Shown piece after piece: positions 1-12,601 of a DNA stretch of 47,379 bases. The notes beneath the pieces are model-generated. The model saw nothing but the letters and a program-made list of their open reading frames with translations, searched no databases and had not been told where the DNA came from. Every line of letters starts with the position of its first letter. The stretch's first letter is position 1. Source of the DNA: Candidatus Fonsibacter lacus (GTDB lineage Bacteria; Actinomycetota; Actinomycetes; Nanopelagicales; Nanopelagicaceae); the NCBI GenBank assembly GCA_009921625.1, contig RFXN01000002.1, positions 1-47,379 on the forward strand, read 5' to 3'. Position numbers and translations under genes: made by a program.

Positions 1-282
1 ATTAACCCACTGCGCGCGATTCCACGTTTGCCCCGGAAGTTGTGTACTAGTAAAGGAGAGATGTTGATCTAGCCAGAGATCAGCAACGCGAAGCGCATCG
101 ATAGATTGGTTAAGTAACTCTTGGGGCAGGGCCGTATCATTTTGAACGGCGGCTAAGTCGCGCACAGTTTCGGGAGAGAGTGATGAGCCAACGCCACCTG
201 AACTAAATGCGCGCCCGAGTCGAGAGAGCATCTCGCCAAGCTGACTGAAGTCAAAACCACCAATTCCCTGCGGTTCACTCAT
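1..282 (-). CDS. N-terminal part of zinc-dependent metalloprotease/hydrolase (DUF2342, F420-biosynthesis-associated family), truncated by window edge
   Basis: Reverse-strand frame from CAT at 280-282 reads MSEPQGIGGFDFSQLGEMLSRLGRAFSSGGVGSSLSPETVRDLA...; adjacent to YlbL/UPF0182, as is usual in Actinobacteria. Confidence 0.7.
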   Translation of the reverse strand, partial: MSEPQGIGGFDFSQLGEMLSRLGRAFSSGGVGSSLSPETVRDLAAVQNDTALPQELLNQSIDALRVADLWLDQHLSFTSTQLPGQTWNRAQWVN

Positions 283-573
283 CCGTGCGCACCTCCAAAG
301 ATTGCTTTTACACTCAAAAATCTAACAAACCTCGTAAAACAACTCTTAACCAGTGAGAACGGAATTTCAAGGTTTCTTATTCCCGCTAATCCCGCTTGCT
401 CGAGGAACCCTGAGCGCTCTGAGCGCTCTGTTCTTGCATGGGTGCATTTTCACGCCCTTTCGCTCCCTCTCCGAAACTTATCGCGCGAAGGAGATACTGA
501 GAGTTCGCTCCATAGCTTCACTGTAACGCCGATGGATTGAGCGCAGGCCCACAGTTCTAGATACCCTTGGAAT

Positions 574-768
574 ATGTCGGCTCTAGTGTGGTGGTTAATT
601 CCGTTATTTGCCTGCCTAGGAGCGCTTATCTACGTATGGTGGTCGATCTCTACCAAAAAACGCCAGAACACATATAAGAGTATCGCTGAGTACGAAAATT
701 TTCGATCAGCTTTTAAGAGCAAACCAAAAGATAGAAACTCTGAAGAGTTAAAAAGTACAGATACATAA
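574..768 (+). CDS. small membrane protein with one N-terminal TM helix, conserved-type partner of YlbL
   Basis: 64 aa ORF MSALVWWLIPLFACLGALIYVWW..., 1-nt stop/start overlap with the next gene. Confidence 0.6.
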   Translation: MSALVWWLIPLFACLGALIYVWWSISTKKRQNTYKSIAEYENFRSAFKSKPKDRNSEELKSTDT

Positions 769-1796
769 TGCTTCGTAGAGTCTCTCGCCCTCACATTTTT
801 CTTGTTACGCTATTAATTTTAGTAGGAATGATTGCTCCACTTCCATTTGTTGTTGTAGAGCCTGGAACTCCAAATAACACATTTGGAAAAGAGAATGGTA
901 AACAGGTTGTAGAAATAGTTGGAAGAAAAAGTTATGCCACTTCAGGAAAATTAAATGTCACCAGCATTTGGGTGACAAATCCAGAATCTCACATTCAAAG
1001 TTTTGAACTATTCCGTGCCTGGGTAGATGGCGAGCGTTCTGTGCAACCTCGAGAAGTTTTTTACCCAAAAGGAGAAGATCCTAAGAAAGTTACAGCTGAG
1101 AGCATTGCCGACATGAAGAATTCACAGCTTTCTTCAAAGATAGCTGCGCTCAACTACTTAAAAATTCCATACTCCGAAAAATTGATTATAAAGGGGTACT
1201 CAGATGATTCTCCGAATAAGAGCATCATCAAGCTGCAAGATGAAATTACCTCTTTCAATGGCGTTCGCGTTACATCTGGCTCACAGTTACGAAAGCTAAT
1301 TCACGATGCAAAGAAAGGCAGAGCAGAAATCGGTGTTACCCGGAATGGAACAGAATTAACACTGCCGATAAATCTTACGAATATCAAATCAAATGGCTCA
1401 AAACAAAATGTTATTGGAATTCAAATTTCTGAAGATTATAAATTTCCATTCATGGTAAAGATTAATCTTAAAAATGTCGGTGGTCCGAGCGCAGGTTTGA
1501 TTTTTACTTTGGCGATTGTTGATAAATTGACCGAGGAAGATTTAGTTCGAGGTAGAAATATTGCAGGCACTGGAACTATTTCCCCGTCAGGAAAAGTCGG
1601 CCCGATAGGGGGTATTGAGGAGAAGTTAATTGGCGCCAAACGTGAGGGTGCAACGCTTTTTCTCGCTCCATCGCTAAATTGTCCTGACATAAAGCACGTG
1701 CCGAAAGGTTTACAGGTTGTACCAGTCGATAATCTTACGGAGGCTATTGCTGCGCTGCGCGCCACAGATCCGCAGACTCTGCCAATCTGTGGGTAA
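768..1796 (+). CDS. YlbL-like PDZ/Lon-type S16 serine protease
   Basis: N-terminal TM, PDZ-like region, GGPSAGL catalytic Ser block and downstream GTISPSGKVGPIGGIEEKLIGAK. Confidence 0.88.
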   Translation: MLRRVSRPHIFLVTLLILVGMIAPLPFVVVEPGTPNNTFGKENGKQVVEIVGRKSYATSGKLNVTSIWVTNPESHIQSFELFRAWVDGERSVQPREVFYPKGEDPKKVTAESIADMKNSQLSSKIAALNYLKIPYSEKLIIKGYSDDSPNKSIIKLQDEITSFNGVRVTSGSQLRKLIHDAKKGRAEIGVTRNGTELTLPINLTNIKSNGSKQNVIGIQISEDYKFPFMVKINLKNVGGPSAGLIFTLAIVDKLTEEDLVRGRNIAGTGTISPSGKVGPIGGIEEKLIGAKREGATLFLAPSLNCPDIKHVPKGLQVVPVDNLTEAIAALRATDPQTLPICG

Positions 1797-1977
1797 TTCT
1801 GATAAAACAGTAAAACAGCGAAAGAAGAGGATTCGCGCATCTGATATCGAGGTCAGAGAAGCCCAAGAGTAATTCAGTCATTTTTTCCTGTCAGGCTTTG
1901 CCAAATTTTAAGGAGTGAAGAAGCGGTGATTTTGACTTAAATTAGCGCCGCCAATCGGAACTAGGTAATCTCTAGCC

Positions 1978-4833
1978 ATGAGTTTTTCCATGCCAATCCC
2001 GAATCGCCCTCGAAGTGGTCGCCGTAGCTCACTCCCATTGACTATCACTATCTTGGTAGTTCTTGGTGTCAGCGCCGTGAGCCTTAGCGGTTTTTATGCT
2101 GATTTCCTGTGGTTCCGCTCCGTTGACTTTCTTGAGGTGTGGCAGACAACGCTCTTAACGCGGGCAACGTTATTTGTGATCACAGGTGGCTTGACTTCGC
2201 TTTTAGTTTTAGCAAATGTGCTCTTCGCATATCGCGCACGCCCAGTTTTTGCGCCACTTTCTATTGAAACCGATAATTTAGATAGATATCGCTCCCAAAT
2301 TGAACCAATTAAGAGGGTTGCAATGATTGGCGGTTCATTGGCAATTTTTTATTTTGCAGGGTCTGCGGGATCCCAACTATGGAAGCCCTGGCTGGTATGG
2401 CGTAATGCAACACCATTTGGTGAGAGGGATCCGCAATTTAATTTAGATATCTCATTTTTTGCTTTTAAACTTCCTTTTTATCAAGCGTTAATAGGTTGGT
2501 TTATCTCCACAATTATTATTGGCTTGATTGCAGCGACAGTCGTTCACTATCTTTATGGTGGAATCCGACCTCAGGGTCCAGGAGAGCGCACTACCGTTGC
2601 CGCTCGAGTTCAACTCTCGGTCTTGCTTGGCTTTATCGTGCTAGCAAAAGCCGTCGCATATTGGTTTGATAGATTTGCTCTTGCCCTCAAAGATGATCGC
2701 ATCATCACCGGCCTGACATATACCGATGTCAATGCGGTTCTTCCAGCAAAAGCGATTCTGGCGGGGATTGCCGTCATCTGTGCACTACTCTTCTTTGCAA
2801 ATATCATCCGCAAGTCATGGCAACTTCCTGGCGCTGGCATAGCTCTATTGGCTATTAGCTCGGTTGTAATTTCTGGGCTTTATCCAGCTGCTGTTCAACA
2901 ATTTCAAGTAAAGCCAAGCGAATCAACCAAGGAAGCGCCCTACATCGAACGGAATATCAAGGCGACTCGTGCTGCATATGGAATCGATGCGACAGAAATC
3001 GTCGAATACTCCGCAACCGTGAATACCGCCCCTGGTCAGTTGGCAAAAGATGTCGAAACAATTAACAACATCCGTTTGATGGATCCAAACGTTATCTCCC
3101 CAACATTCCGACAACTTCAGCAAATCAAGCCGTACTACACCTTCCCAGAGTCGCTAGATGTTGATCGCTACGTCGTTAATGGGAAAGTTCGTGATGCTGT
3201 TGTCGCTGTTCGAGAGTTGAATATTGAAGGAAATCCAAACCGAAACTGGATTAACGATCATCTTGTTTATACCCATGGTTTTGGTTTTGTCGGTGCGTAT
3301 GGAAATACCCGAGATGCCGATGGCAAGCCAAACTTCTTCCTAGGAGATATTCCACCAACGAAGACGCTAGGTGATTTCCAGCCACGTATTTACTTTGGTG
3401 AAAATGTTCCTGATTACTCAATCATTGGTGGAAAGAACTCAGATTCTCCAGTGGAATTCGATTACCCGGATGATGCATCGCCAAATGGTTCTAAGACTTA
3501 TACCTACACCGGAAAGGGTGGTGTACCGATTGGAAATCTATTCGCTCGAACTGTCTTTGCTATCAAGTACCAAGAGCAGCGTATTCTTCTCTCGAGCTTA
3601 ATTAATTCAAACTCGAAGATTCTCTTTGAACGAAACCCAAGGGATCGAGTGGCGAAAGTTGCTCCATGGCTCACCCTCGATGGAGATCCCTATCCATCTG
3701 TGATTAATGGTCGCCTGATGTGGATCGTGGATGGCTATACAACCAGCGCTGGATACCCCTACTCTCGAAAAGTCAATCTCTCTGCATCCACTGCTGATGC
3801 ATTGACGACCAATTCAAATGCGATTACCGCGCAACGTAATTCTTCAATCAACTACATCAGGAACTCGGTAAAGGCGACTGTTGACGCATATGACGGAACA
3901 GTCACCTTGTACAAGTGGGATGAAAAAGACCCAGTGCTACAAACATGGTCTAAAGCATTCCCTGGAACTGTAAAAGAGAAGAAGGATATCTCGAAAGAAC
4001 TCATGTCCCATCTTCGTTATCCAGAGGATATTTTCCGTGTTCAACGTGACATTTTGAGTTCTTACCATGTACAAAACGCGACAGCGTTTTACGGTGGCCA
4101 AGATTTTTGGCGTGTACCACGAGATCCTTCGACATTTGGTGGAAATGCAAGTGCGCAGCCACCCTATTACTTAACTCTAAAGATGCCTGGTGAGGCAAAA
4201 GAGGCATTCTCATTAACAACACCATTTGTACCACGTGGAGGCCGTGAAAACTTAGCTGCATTTGTCGCAGTGACTGCAGACCCGGGACCTAACTATGGAA
4301 AGATTAAAGTACTCCAGCTCCAACGAAGCACCAATATCGCAGGTCCATCACAAGTGTCATCTAACTTTGAAGCAAAACCTGAAGTCGCAACCTCTCTTTC
4401 GCTTTTGCGACAAGGTGGATCAGATGTGGAGCTTGGTAACTTGCTCACGCTTCCTGTGGGCGGCGGACTGCTTTACGTGCAACCTGTCTATGTTCGAGCG
4501 ACCTCTAATAGCGCTGCCTATCCGCTACTTCAGAAAGTTCTTGTCTCCTTCGGCGATCAGATTGGCTACTCAGATACGTTAAAGGGAGCCCTTGATCAAG
4601 TCTTCGGAGGTAACTCTGGGCAACAATCTTCTGGTGTGGTCGCCGGTGATGGCACAAGCGCTGGTGGATCTAACAGCCAGACCCTTGCCGATGCGCTACA
4701 GCGGGCTAAACAGGCGATTGCAGATGGACAGGCAGCCCTTGCTAAGGGTGACTTCACTGCATACGGAAAGGCGCAAGAAGCGCTCAAGGCGGCAATTAAT
4801 GACGCTATTCGAGCGCAAAACCAGAGCAAATAG
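1978..4833 (+). CDS. UPF0182 family membrane protein
   Basis: 951 aa, multiple N-terminal TM helices, YADFLWFRSVDFLEVWQT and ERNIKATRAAYGID motifs typical of UPF0182. Confidence 0.92.
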   Translation: MSFSMPIPNRPRSGRRSSLPLTITILVVLGVSAVSLSGFYADFLWFRSVDFLEVWQTTLLTRATLFVITGGLTSLLVLANVLFAYRARPVFAPLSIETDNLDRYRSQIEPIKRVAMIGGSLAIFYFAGSAGSQLWKPWLVWRNATPFGERDPQFNLDISFFAFKLPFYQALIGWFISTIIIGLIAATVVHYLYGGIRPQGPGERTTVAARVQLSVLLGFIVLAKAVAYWFDRFALALKDDRIITGLTYTDVNAVLPAKAILAGIAVICALLFFANIIRKSWQLPGAGIALLAISSVVISGLYPAAVQQFQVKPSESTKEAPYIERNIKATRAAYGIDATEIVEYSATVNTAPGQLAKDVETINNIRLMDPNVISPTFRQLQQIKPYYTFPESLDVDRYVVNGKVRDAVVAVRELNIEGNPNRNWINDHLVYTHGFGFVGAYGNTRDADGKPNFFLGDIPPTKTLGDFQPRIYFGENVPDYSIIGGKNSDSPVEFDYPDDASPNGSKTYTYTGKGGVPIGNLFARTVFAIKYQEQRILLSSLINSNSKILFERNPRDRVAKVAPWLTLDGDPYPSVINGRLMWIVDGYTTSAGYPYSRKVNLSASTADALTTNSNAITAQRNSSINYIRNSVKATVDAYDGTVTLYKWDEKDPVLQTWSKAFPGTVKEKKDISKELMSHLRYPEDIFRVQRDILSSYHVQNATAFYGGQDFWRVPRDPSTFGGNASAQPPYYLTLKMPGEAKEAFSLTTPFVPRGGRENLAAFVAVTADPGPNYGKIKVLQLQRSTNIAGPSQVSSNFEAKPEVATSLSLLRQGGSDVELGNLLTLPVGGGLLYVQPVYVRATSNSAAYPLLQKVLVSFGDQIGYSDTLKGALDQVFGGNSGQQSSGVVAGDGTSAGGSNSQTLADALQRAKQAIADGQAALAKGDFTAYGKAQEALKAAINDAIRAQNQSK

Positions 4834-4914
4834 CTACTTCAGATAAGTGCTATAACGGTGCGCAAAATTATGTGCACCGTGCGTGCACCTAGCGCACATA
4901 TTGAGTACTACCGA

Positions 4915-7100
<2,186 letters not shown>

Positions 7101-7156
7101 ATTGCTACATTAGTACTAGTTGGATGGCGAAAGGAACTTTAAAAAGTATGACGCGT

Positions 7157-7176
7157 CGCCAATAAAAGAATTGGCG
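7157..7176. terminator. hairpin CGCCAAT-aaaaga-ATTGGCG between copA and hisN
   Basis: perfect 7-bp inverted repeat, 6-nt loop, just downstream of hisN (minus strand); no long T-tract. Confidence 0.4.
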
Positions 7177-7187
7177 GTTAATTTCCC

Positions 7188-8009
7188 CTACTTAGCTGGG
7201 AAATGTGCGAGGACAGCATCGTGAAGTAGTCCATTGGTACTTACGCCATTACCTCCATTTGGACCATCTGCGCCGCGAAAATCGGAGAAGCGACCACCCG
7301 CTTCGCTCACAATTATCGCTAGGGGAGCCATATCCCAGAGAGCGAGACGTGGCTCAAGCGCACAGTCAACTGCACCTTCTGCTACAAGTAAGTGTGACCA
7401 AAAATCTCCATAACCGCGCGTTCGCCAAACTTTCTCGGCAAGTGCAAGTAGCCCTTGGTGTAAGTCACCCCATCCATCATTGCGATTTCCAGTGTTTGGT
7501 GAGGCGAATGTTGAAATAGATAGCGATGCGTCGCTTAGCTGCGTTACCGATGAGACGCCTAGCTTTCGAGCGTTTTCATCATTTACTGCAAGATATGCGC
7601 CGCCACCTTTACTTGCATACCAACGCCGAAAAAGAGCTGGCGCACTGACAACACCCACGAGAACCTCGTCGCCTTCCATTAGCGCTATGAGAGTTGCCCA
7701 GACTGGTACGCCACGAACGAAGTTCTTTGTGCCATCAATCGGATCTATAACCCAGTAACGCCCTGATTTATTACCGCTGCCAAACTCTTCTCCAACAATT
7801 TCATCGTTTGGTCGGTGCTTGGCAAGAATCTCTCGTATCTCTCGTTCAATGGCTTTATCAGCATCGCTAACAGGGGTGAGGTCTGGTTTAGTTTCAACAT
7901 AAAGATCAATAGCGAGAAAACGCTCACGAGAGATTGCATCAGCGCGATTGGCAAGTTCGAGAGCCAATTTAAGATCAGTAGCGAGGTCAGCTCCAGTTGA
8001 GTTAGACAT
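7188..8009 (-). CDS. hisN: inositol monophosphatase family / histidinol-phosphatase
   Basis: IVGEEFGSG, WVIDPIDGTKNFVRGVPVWATLIAL, WDMAPLAIIVSEAGGRFSD motifs; neighbours rsgA/aroA. Confidence 0.88.
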   Translation of the reverse strand: MSNSTGADLATDLKLALELANRADAISRERFLAIDLYVETKPDLTPVSDADKAIEREIREILAKHRPNDEIVGEEFGSGNKSGRYWVIDPIDGTKNFVRGVPVWATLIALMEGDEVLVGVVSAPALFRRWYASKGGGAYLAVNDENARKLGVSSVTQLSDASLSISTFASPNTGNRNDGWGDLHQGLLALAEKVWRTRGYGDFWSHLLVAEGAVDCALEPRLALWDMAPLAIIVSEAGGRFSDFRGADGPNGGNGVSTNGLLHDAVLAHFPAK

Positions 8010-8171
8010 TTAATTACCTCGCTTTTCGCTCCATTTTTTTAACTTAATTCGAACTCTTTAATTATGGCATTTCTTCCTCTTAAACTATTAAATTTTAGTA
8101 TTTTTAAATGCGTGAATATGTTTAGAACGCTAAGGAGAAGATTACTTGACTATCGAATATCGATGCGCTCT

Positions 8172-9146
8172 TTAATCAGCTAACGAGGCAAGTATCTGCT
8201 GGAGAGTTGTGAGGCGAGAGCGCCGTCCAACCTCTTCACTAGCCCATTCAAGGAGGGCGCACCCTTCTTCATCGTGAGAGCAATTCTTCCGACAACTTTT
8301 CGCTATTTCAGCGCAATCGGGAAAGGCGGCAATGACATCACCCTTAGTGACATGTGAGAGGCCAAAAGAGCGGACTCCTGGGGTATCGATAACCCAACCA
8401 CCGCCGTCAATCTCAAGCGCAAGAGCGCTGGAAGAGGTGTGGCGACCTTTCCCAGTTGTGGCATTTACCGAGCCGGTCTCTCGTTCGCTGTAGGGAGAGA
8501 GGGCATTGATTAGGGTTGATTTACCCACTCCAGAGTGGCCAATTAAAACTGTGACTTTTCCTCTAATGAAATCGAGAAACTCACGCGGTGCCTTATCTTT
8601 TCGAAGGGCAAATGCAGGAATATTAATCGCGCTATAAGCATCGAGAAACTCTGTTCCAGATGCAAGATCACTTTTAGTCATTACCAGTATGGGCGTGATT
8701 CCTTCTGAGAAAGCAGCAACAAGCGCTCGATTTACAAAACCATGTTTTGGTTCTGGATTAGTGGTGGCGGAAACGATTGCAAGAAAATCGACATTTGCTA
8801 CAAGTACTCTCTCTGACCCATCCTCAGCGGAACGGCGCAATGAATTTTTACGTTGCTCTATCCGCACAATACGAGCAAAATCTTCTCGCGCTTGATTTGG
8901 CTCTGGGATTCCGACAACCGCGACAATGTCTCCAACTACAACAGATCGCCTTCCAAGTTCACGCGATGCTATCGCATAAAATTCATGGTTGTTCTCGGTT
9001 ACGCAGGTAACTCTCCCTCGATCAATTGTTATCACCCGCGCGATCGATGCATCAGAATATTCTGGTCGATCTTTACTTCGTGGTTTAGTCGAACGTGCAG
9101 GACGTGAGCGAACATCATCTTCATCGAGATGTTTTCTATTTCGCAT
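8172..9146 (-). CDS. rsgA: ribosome small subunit-dependent GTPase A
   Basis: circularly permuted GTPase motifs, GHSGVGKSTLINAL, DTPGVRSFGL, C-terminal Cys/His zinc motif. Confidence 0.93.
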   Translation of the reverse strand: MRNRKHLDEDDVRSRPARSTKPRSKDRPEYSDASIARVITIDRGRVTCVTENNHEFYAIASRELGRRSVVVGDIVAVVGIPEPNQAREDFARIVRIEQRKNSLRRSAEDGSERVLVANVDFLAIVSATTNPEPKHGFVNRALVAAFSEGITPILVMTKSDLASGTEFLDAYSAINIPAFALRKDKAPREFLDFIRGKVTVLIGHSGVGKSTLINALSPYSERETGSVNATTGKGRHTSSSALALEIDGGGWVIDTPGVRSFGLSHVTKGDVIAAFPDCAEIAKSCRKNCSHDEEGCALLEWASEEVGRRSRLTTLQQILASLAD

Positions 9147-9151
9147 AGGAA

Positions 9152-10612
9152 TTAAGGTGTGACCTGAACTTGAGAGAGCATATTTGACCAGAGTTCAGGG
9201 AAGTCAGGGAAAGTTTTCGAAGTTGTTTCGACATTTTCGACCGCAATGTTGGGAATTCTCAAACCAATCATCGCACCAGCAGTTGCGATTCGATGATCTT
9301 CATAGGTGTGAAAGGTACCGCCATGTAATGGAGCTGGAATAATTTCTAACGAATCTTTATGTGAGATTACATTTCCACCCAAGCTATTAAATTCTCTGGC
9401 AAGCGCTTCTAAGCGATCAGTTTCATGTAACCGTAGATGTCCGATTCCCCGTAAATGGGAAGGGGAGCTCGCAAGAAGCGCAACAGCTGCGATAGATGGA
9501 GCTAATTCACCAACATCGTGGAGATCAATATCAATACCGTGAATAGCTCCAGTGCCGGTGATTGTTAAGTCATCAGAAAGTGCGCCACTTTTGCCATTTT
9601 GATTTCCGCCATTTTTTCCACTCTTGTTACCTGTGTTACTAGAACTAGAGCCATTTGTTTTTCCATTTTTATTTTTGGAATCTACAAGAGCGCCGCGAGT
9701 GATTTCGCCACCCATGGCTTGAAAAATCTCACGTAGTTGATCGCCAGGTTGCGTTGTAGATTTTGGCCAATCTTTAATGGTTACTGATCCACCGGCTATC
9801 AGTGCAGCTCCCATAAAAGGCGCTGCATTAGAGAGATCTGGTTCAATCAAAGTACGTAGGCCAAAAATTGGCCCAGGATGTACACGCCAAATTTTCTCAC
9901 CTAAATGCTCAACTTTTACGCCGCGCTCTTTGAGCATTGCAATTGTCATTTCAATATGTGGCATTGATGGAAGTTGCGCACCGCTATGGGTAACGGTTAG
10001 CCCCTCTTTCATTCGTGGCGCGACCAGGAGGAGACTTGAGAGAAATTGACTTGATTGACTGGCATCTATCGTGATTGCTCCCCCTCTAATCTCTCCGGTT
10101 CCATGAATGGTCAGCGGGAGTGAATAGCGACCGCCATGATCAATTTTTATTCCTAATTCTTCAAGCGCGACAATCACTGGTTTAAGCGGTCGCTCATGTG
10201 AACGTGGGTCGCCATCAAAAGAAATCTCTCCATGAGCAAGAGCGGCAACGGGAGGGAGAAAACGCATCACTGTTCCGGCGTTCCCAACATCAATTGCAGT
10301 TGGGCCGTTCATCGAACGTGGCGAGATAGAGATTGATTCTGGTTGTTGGTCGACGCCCACGCCGAGTGAACGAAGTGCGTTAATCATTAGCGTGCTATCT
10401 CGGGAGTAAAGGGGTTTATGGAGAGTAGAAGGCGCGTCGGCGAGCGCTCCGAGAACTAGCGCGCGATTGGTAACTGATTTCGATCCCGGCAACGTGATAG
10501 TTGCAGCTAGAGGCGTGGGCGCCCCAGGGGCTGACCAAAGTGAGCCAATTTCCGCCTTCGGTGTAGCGGGGATGTGCGCACCTGATGCGCGGGTAGCTCT
10601 CTCTGATGGCAT
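9152..10612 (-). CDS. aroA: 3-phosphoshikimate 1-carboxyvinyltransferase with low-complexity insert
   Basis: LPGSKSVTNRALVLGALA, GNAGTVMRFLPPVAAL, LHETDRLEAL, DHRIATAGAM motifs. Confidence 0.95.
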   Translation of the reverse strand: MPSERATRASGAHIPATPKAEIGSLWSAPGAPTPLAATITLPGSKSVTNRALVLGALADAPSTLHKPLYSRDSTLMINALRSLGVGVDQQPESISISPRSMNGPTAIDVGNAGTVMRFLPPVAALAHGEISFDGDPRSHERPLKPVIVALEELGIKIDHGGRYSLPLTIHGTGEIRGGAITIDASQSSQFLSSLLLVAPRMKEGLTVTHSGAQLPSMPHIEMTIAMLKERGVKVEHLGEKIWRVHPGPIFGLRTLIEPDLSNAAPFMGAALIAGGSVTIKDWPKSTTQPGDQLREIFQAMGGEITRGALVDSKNKNGKTNGSSSSNTGNKSGKNGGNQNGKSGALSDDLTITGTGAIHGIDIDLHDVGELAPSIAAVALLASSPSHLRGIGHLRLHETDRLEALAREFNSLGGNVISHKDSLEIIPAPLHGGTFHTYEDHRIATAGAMIGLRIPNIAVENVETTSKTFPDFPELWSNMLSQVQVTP

Positions 10613-10643
10613 ATGGATAAGGGTACCGCCTTAGGCTAGGGAT

Positions 10644-11321
10644 ATGTGCGGGCGCTTTGCTACCTCGAAAAGTCTTGATCAGCTGGAAGAAGAGTTTTCG
10701 TTAGTTGGCGTTCCATCTCGAGAGTTGCCACCAAATTGGAACACCGCACCTACTCAAGAAATTTATGTGATGACCGATGGACCTACGCTCGAAATTATGC
10801 GTTGGGGATTAATTCCTTCGTGGGCAAAACCAGATTTCGTCAGCGCGAATACGATTAATGCGCGAAGTGAGAGCGTCCATGAGAAGCCTTCATTTAGGCA
10901 AGCATTTAAGAGTCGACGATGTTTTATTCCTGCAGATGGGTATTATGAGTGGGCTACTGAGTTGGGAAGATTCCCGAGTAAGCAACCTTTCTATATTCAC
11001 CGCGCTGATGCGCGACCGCTCGCTATGGCCGGAATATATGAAAATGGAACAGTTGCGATTATTACTAAGGAAGCAACGGGAACGCTGGCAGATATTCATC
11101 ATCGGATGCCGCTCTTCTTACCAAAATCAATATGGCAGAGATGGTTAGATCCGAAATTAACGGCTGAGAGTGAGTTAAGAGAAATTCTCAGCGAGGGGTT
11201 AACCCCCGAGAGCGCGGGGTTAGTAGCAGATCCTGTCTCCACGAGAGTAAACAAGATTGTGAATAACGGCGCTGAACTCGTTCTCCGGATCGAATTGGGG
11301 GAGCAAGAGACGCTCTTGTAG
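10644..11321 (+). CDS. SOS response-associated peptidase (SRAP/YedK/HMCES family)
   Basis: MCGRFATS N-terminus, WGLIPSWA, NARSE, RRCFIPADGYYEW motifs. Confidence 0.95.
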   Translation: MCGRFATSKSLDQLEEEFSLVGVPSRELPPNWNTAPTQEIYVMTDGPTLEIMRWGLIPSWAKPDFVSANTINARSESVHEKPSFRQAFKSRRCFIPADGYYEWATELGRFPSKQPFYIHRADARPLAMAGIYENGTVAIITKEATGTLADIHHRMPLFLPKSIWQRWLDPKLTAESELREILSEGLTPESAGLVADPVSTRVNKIVNNGAELVLRIELGEQETLL

Positions 11322-11325
11322 CTAG

Positions 11326-11378
11326 CCAGTCCAACAACCAGTCCAACAACCAGTCCAACAACCAGTCCAACAACCAGT
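11326..11378. repeat. 12-bp tandem array (CCAGTCCAACAA) x4 + 5 nt
   Basis: direct reading; starts 5 nt after the SRAP stop codon. Confidence 0.98.
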
Positions 11379-11381
11379 GAG

Positions 11382-11407
11382 GGAATAAGCAGGACCTCTC
11401 AGGGGTT
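11382..11407 (+). promoter_or_regulatory. candidate SigR/SigH-type autoregulatory promoter GGAAT-N18-GTT
   Basis: GGAAT at 11382-11386, GTT at 11405-11407, exactly 18 nt spacer, immediately upstream of the sigR homologue. Confidence 0.7.
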
Positions 11408-11416
11408 ACTCAAAGT

Positions 11417-12118
11417 ATGGCGGTACAGTGTTCAACTATGACGCCCCCTACCGATTCACAAGCTGGTGCGGGCAAGCAGATTGCTCAGCGCACGCGCGCA
11501 GGAGCAAACACTCCTGCCGTTAGGGGCAGCGCGCAGAGCGTTTTAGCGCGAGCCGAGCTCAATGCACGATTTGAGCGAGAGGCGCTTCCATTTCTTGACG
11601 CTATGTATAGCGCCGCGCTGCGAATGACGAAGAACCCAGAGAGCGCAGAAGATTTAGTCCAAGAAACTTTTGCTAAAGCATTTACCTCTTTTCATCAATT
11701 TAGCGAAGGTACAAATTTAAGAGCCTGGCTTTATCGAATTCTCACTACAACATTTATCAATATTTATCGTAAAGAGCAACGCCAACCACTCATTTCTGAT
11801 GGTGAAATCGAAGAGTGGCAGATCGCCGAAGCAGCCACACATACAAGTGACCAAGGTAAGTCAGCAGAAGTTGAAGCGCTAGAGCAACTTCCCGATAGTG
11901 ACATAAAAATTGCGTTACAAGAATTGCCAGAAGAGTTTCGGCTTGCTGTCTATTTTGCAGATGTTGAAGGTTTTTCATATAAAGAAGTTGCAGAGATTCT
12001 TAATATTCCACCTGGAACTGTGATGTCACGCCTCCATCGTGGCCGTAAGTTACTGAGGGAATCATTGGCCGAATATGCACGCGAACGGGGATTTATAAAA
12101 GAAGGTGATCGCAAGTGA
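11417..12118 (+). CDS. sigR: ECF RNA polymerase sigma factor, SigR/SigH-like (start may be 11417 or 11438)
   Basis: region 2 ([36 protein letters not shown]) and region 4 ([43 protein letters not shown]); 4-nt overlap with the anti-sigma gene. Confidence 0.92.
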   Translation: MAVQCSTMTPPTDSQAGAGKQIAQRTRAGANTPAVRGSAQSVLARAELNARFEREALPFLDAMYSAALRMTKNPESAEDLVQETFAKAFTSFHQFSEGTNLRAWLYRILTTTFINIYRKEQRQPLISDGEIEEWQIAEAATHTSDQGKSAEVEALEQLPDSDIKIALQELPEEFRLAVYFADVEGFSYKEVAEILNIPPGTVMSRLHRGRKLLRESLAEYARERGFIKEGDRK

Positions 12119-12480
12119 GCGCAAACAGTCATCATCAATTACCATGCACTGAATTTCTCCAAGCGATAGTCCTCTACATCGATCAAGAAATCGAAGATAG
12201 CGCGAGTGTCGAAGCGCTTGAACTTCATTTTCAGCAGTGTCCACCGTGTGCAGAACAGACTGCACTAGAGGCGCAACTCAACCAACAACTCAAAGCTTTA
12301 CTTAATCGGACATGTCGCGAGGTGGCCTCTGAGCAGTTGCGAAGAAATGTCCAAGAAATGTTTAGTCAACCCCAGTTTGAATGGCATCAATCGATTACCT
12401 ACACCGAAATCACAACAGATTCTTTCATCCAAACGCGGGTCGAGATTCACGAGCGGTATGAAAGTGACGAAGAGCGCTAG
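12115..12480 (+). CDS. rsrA: mycothiol-system zinc anti-sigma factor (RsrA-like)
   Basis: ZAS motif HFQQCPPC (HxxxCxxC), position downstream of sigR. Confidence 0.85.
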   Translation: MSANSHHQLPCTEFLQAIVLYIDQEIEDSASVEALELHFQQCPPCAEQTALEAQLNQQLKALLNRTCREVASEQLRRNVQEMFSQPQFEWHQSITYTEITTDSFIQTRVEIHERYESDEER

Positions 12481-12511
12481 GCTTTTGTTAATAGCAGCGA
12501 AGAAATCGCTT

Positions 12512-12547
12512 TTCACTGGGAAATTCACTGGGAAATTCACTGGGAAA
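12512..12547. repeat. 12-bp tandem array (TTCACTGGGAAA) x3
   Basis: direct reading, 31 nt after the rsrA stop. Confidence 0.98.
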
Positions 12548-12601
12548 TACGACTAGGCATATCTTCAGCAATACCGTCGAGTAGCGCGCACTTGGGCTAA
12601 G

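Noticed and set aside
4861-4905. Nested GTGCAC/GCACC inverted repeats after UPF0182
   Set aside because: Could be a weak terminator, but short stems and no T-tract; not strong enough to list as a feature.
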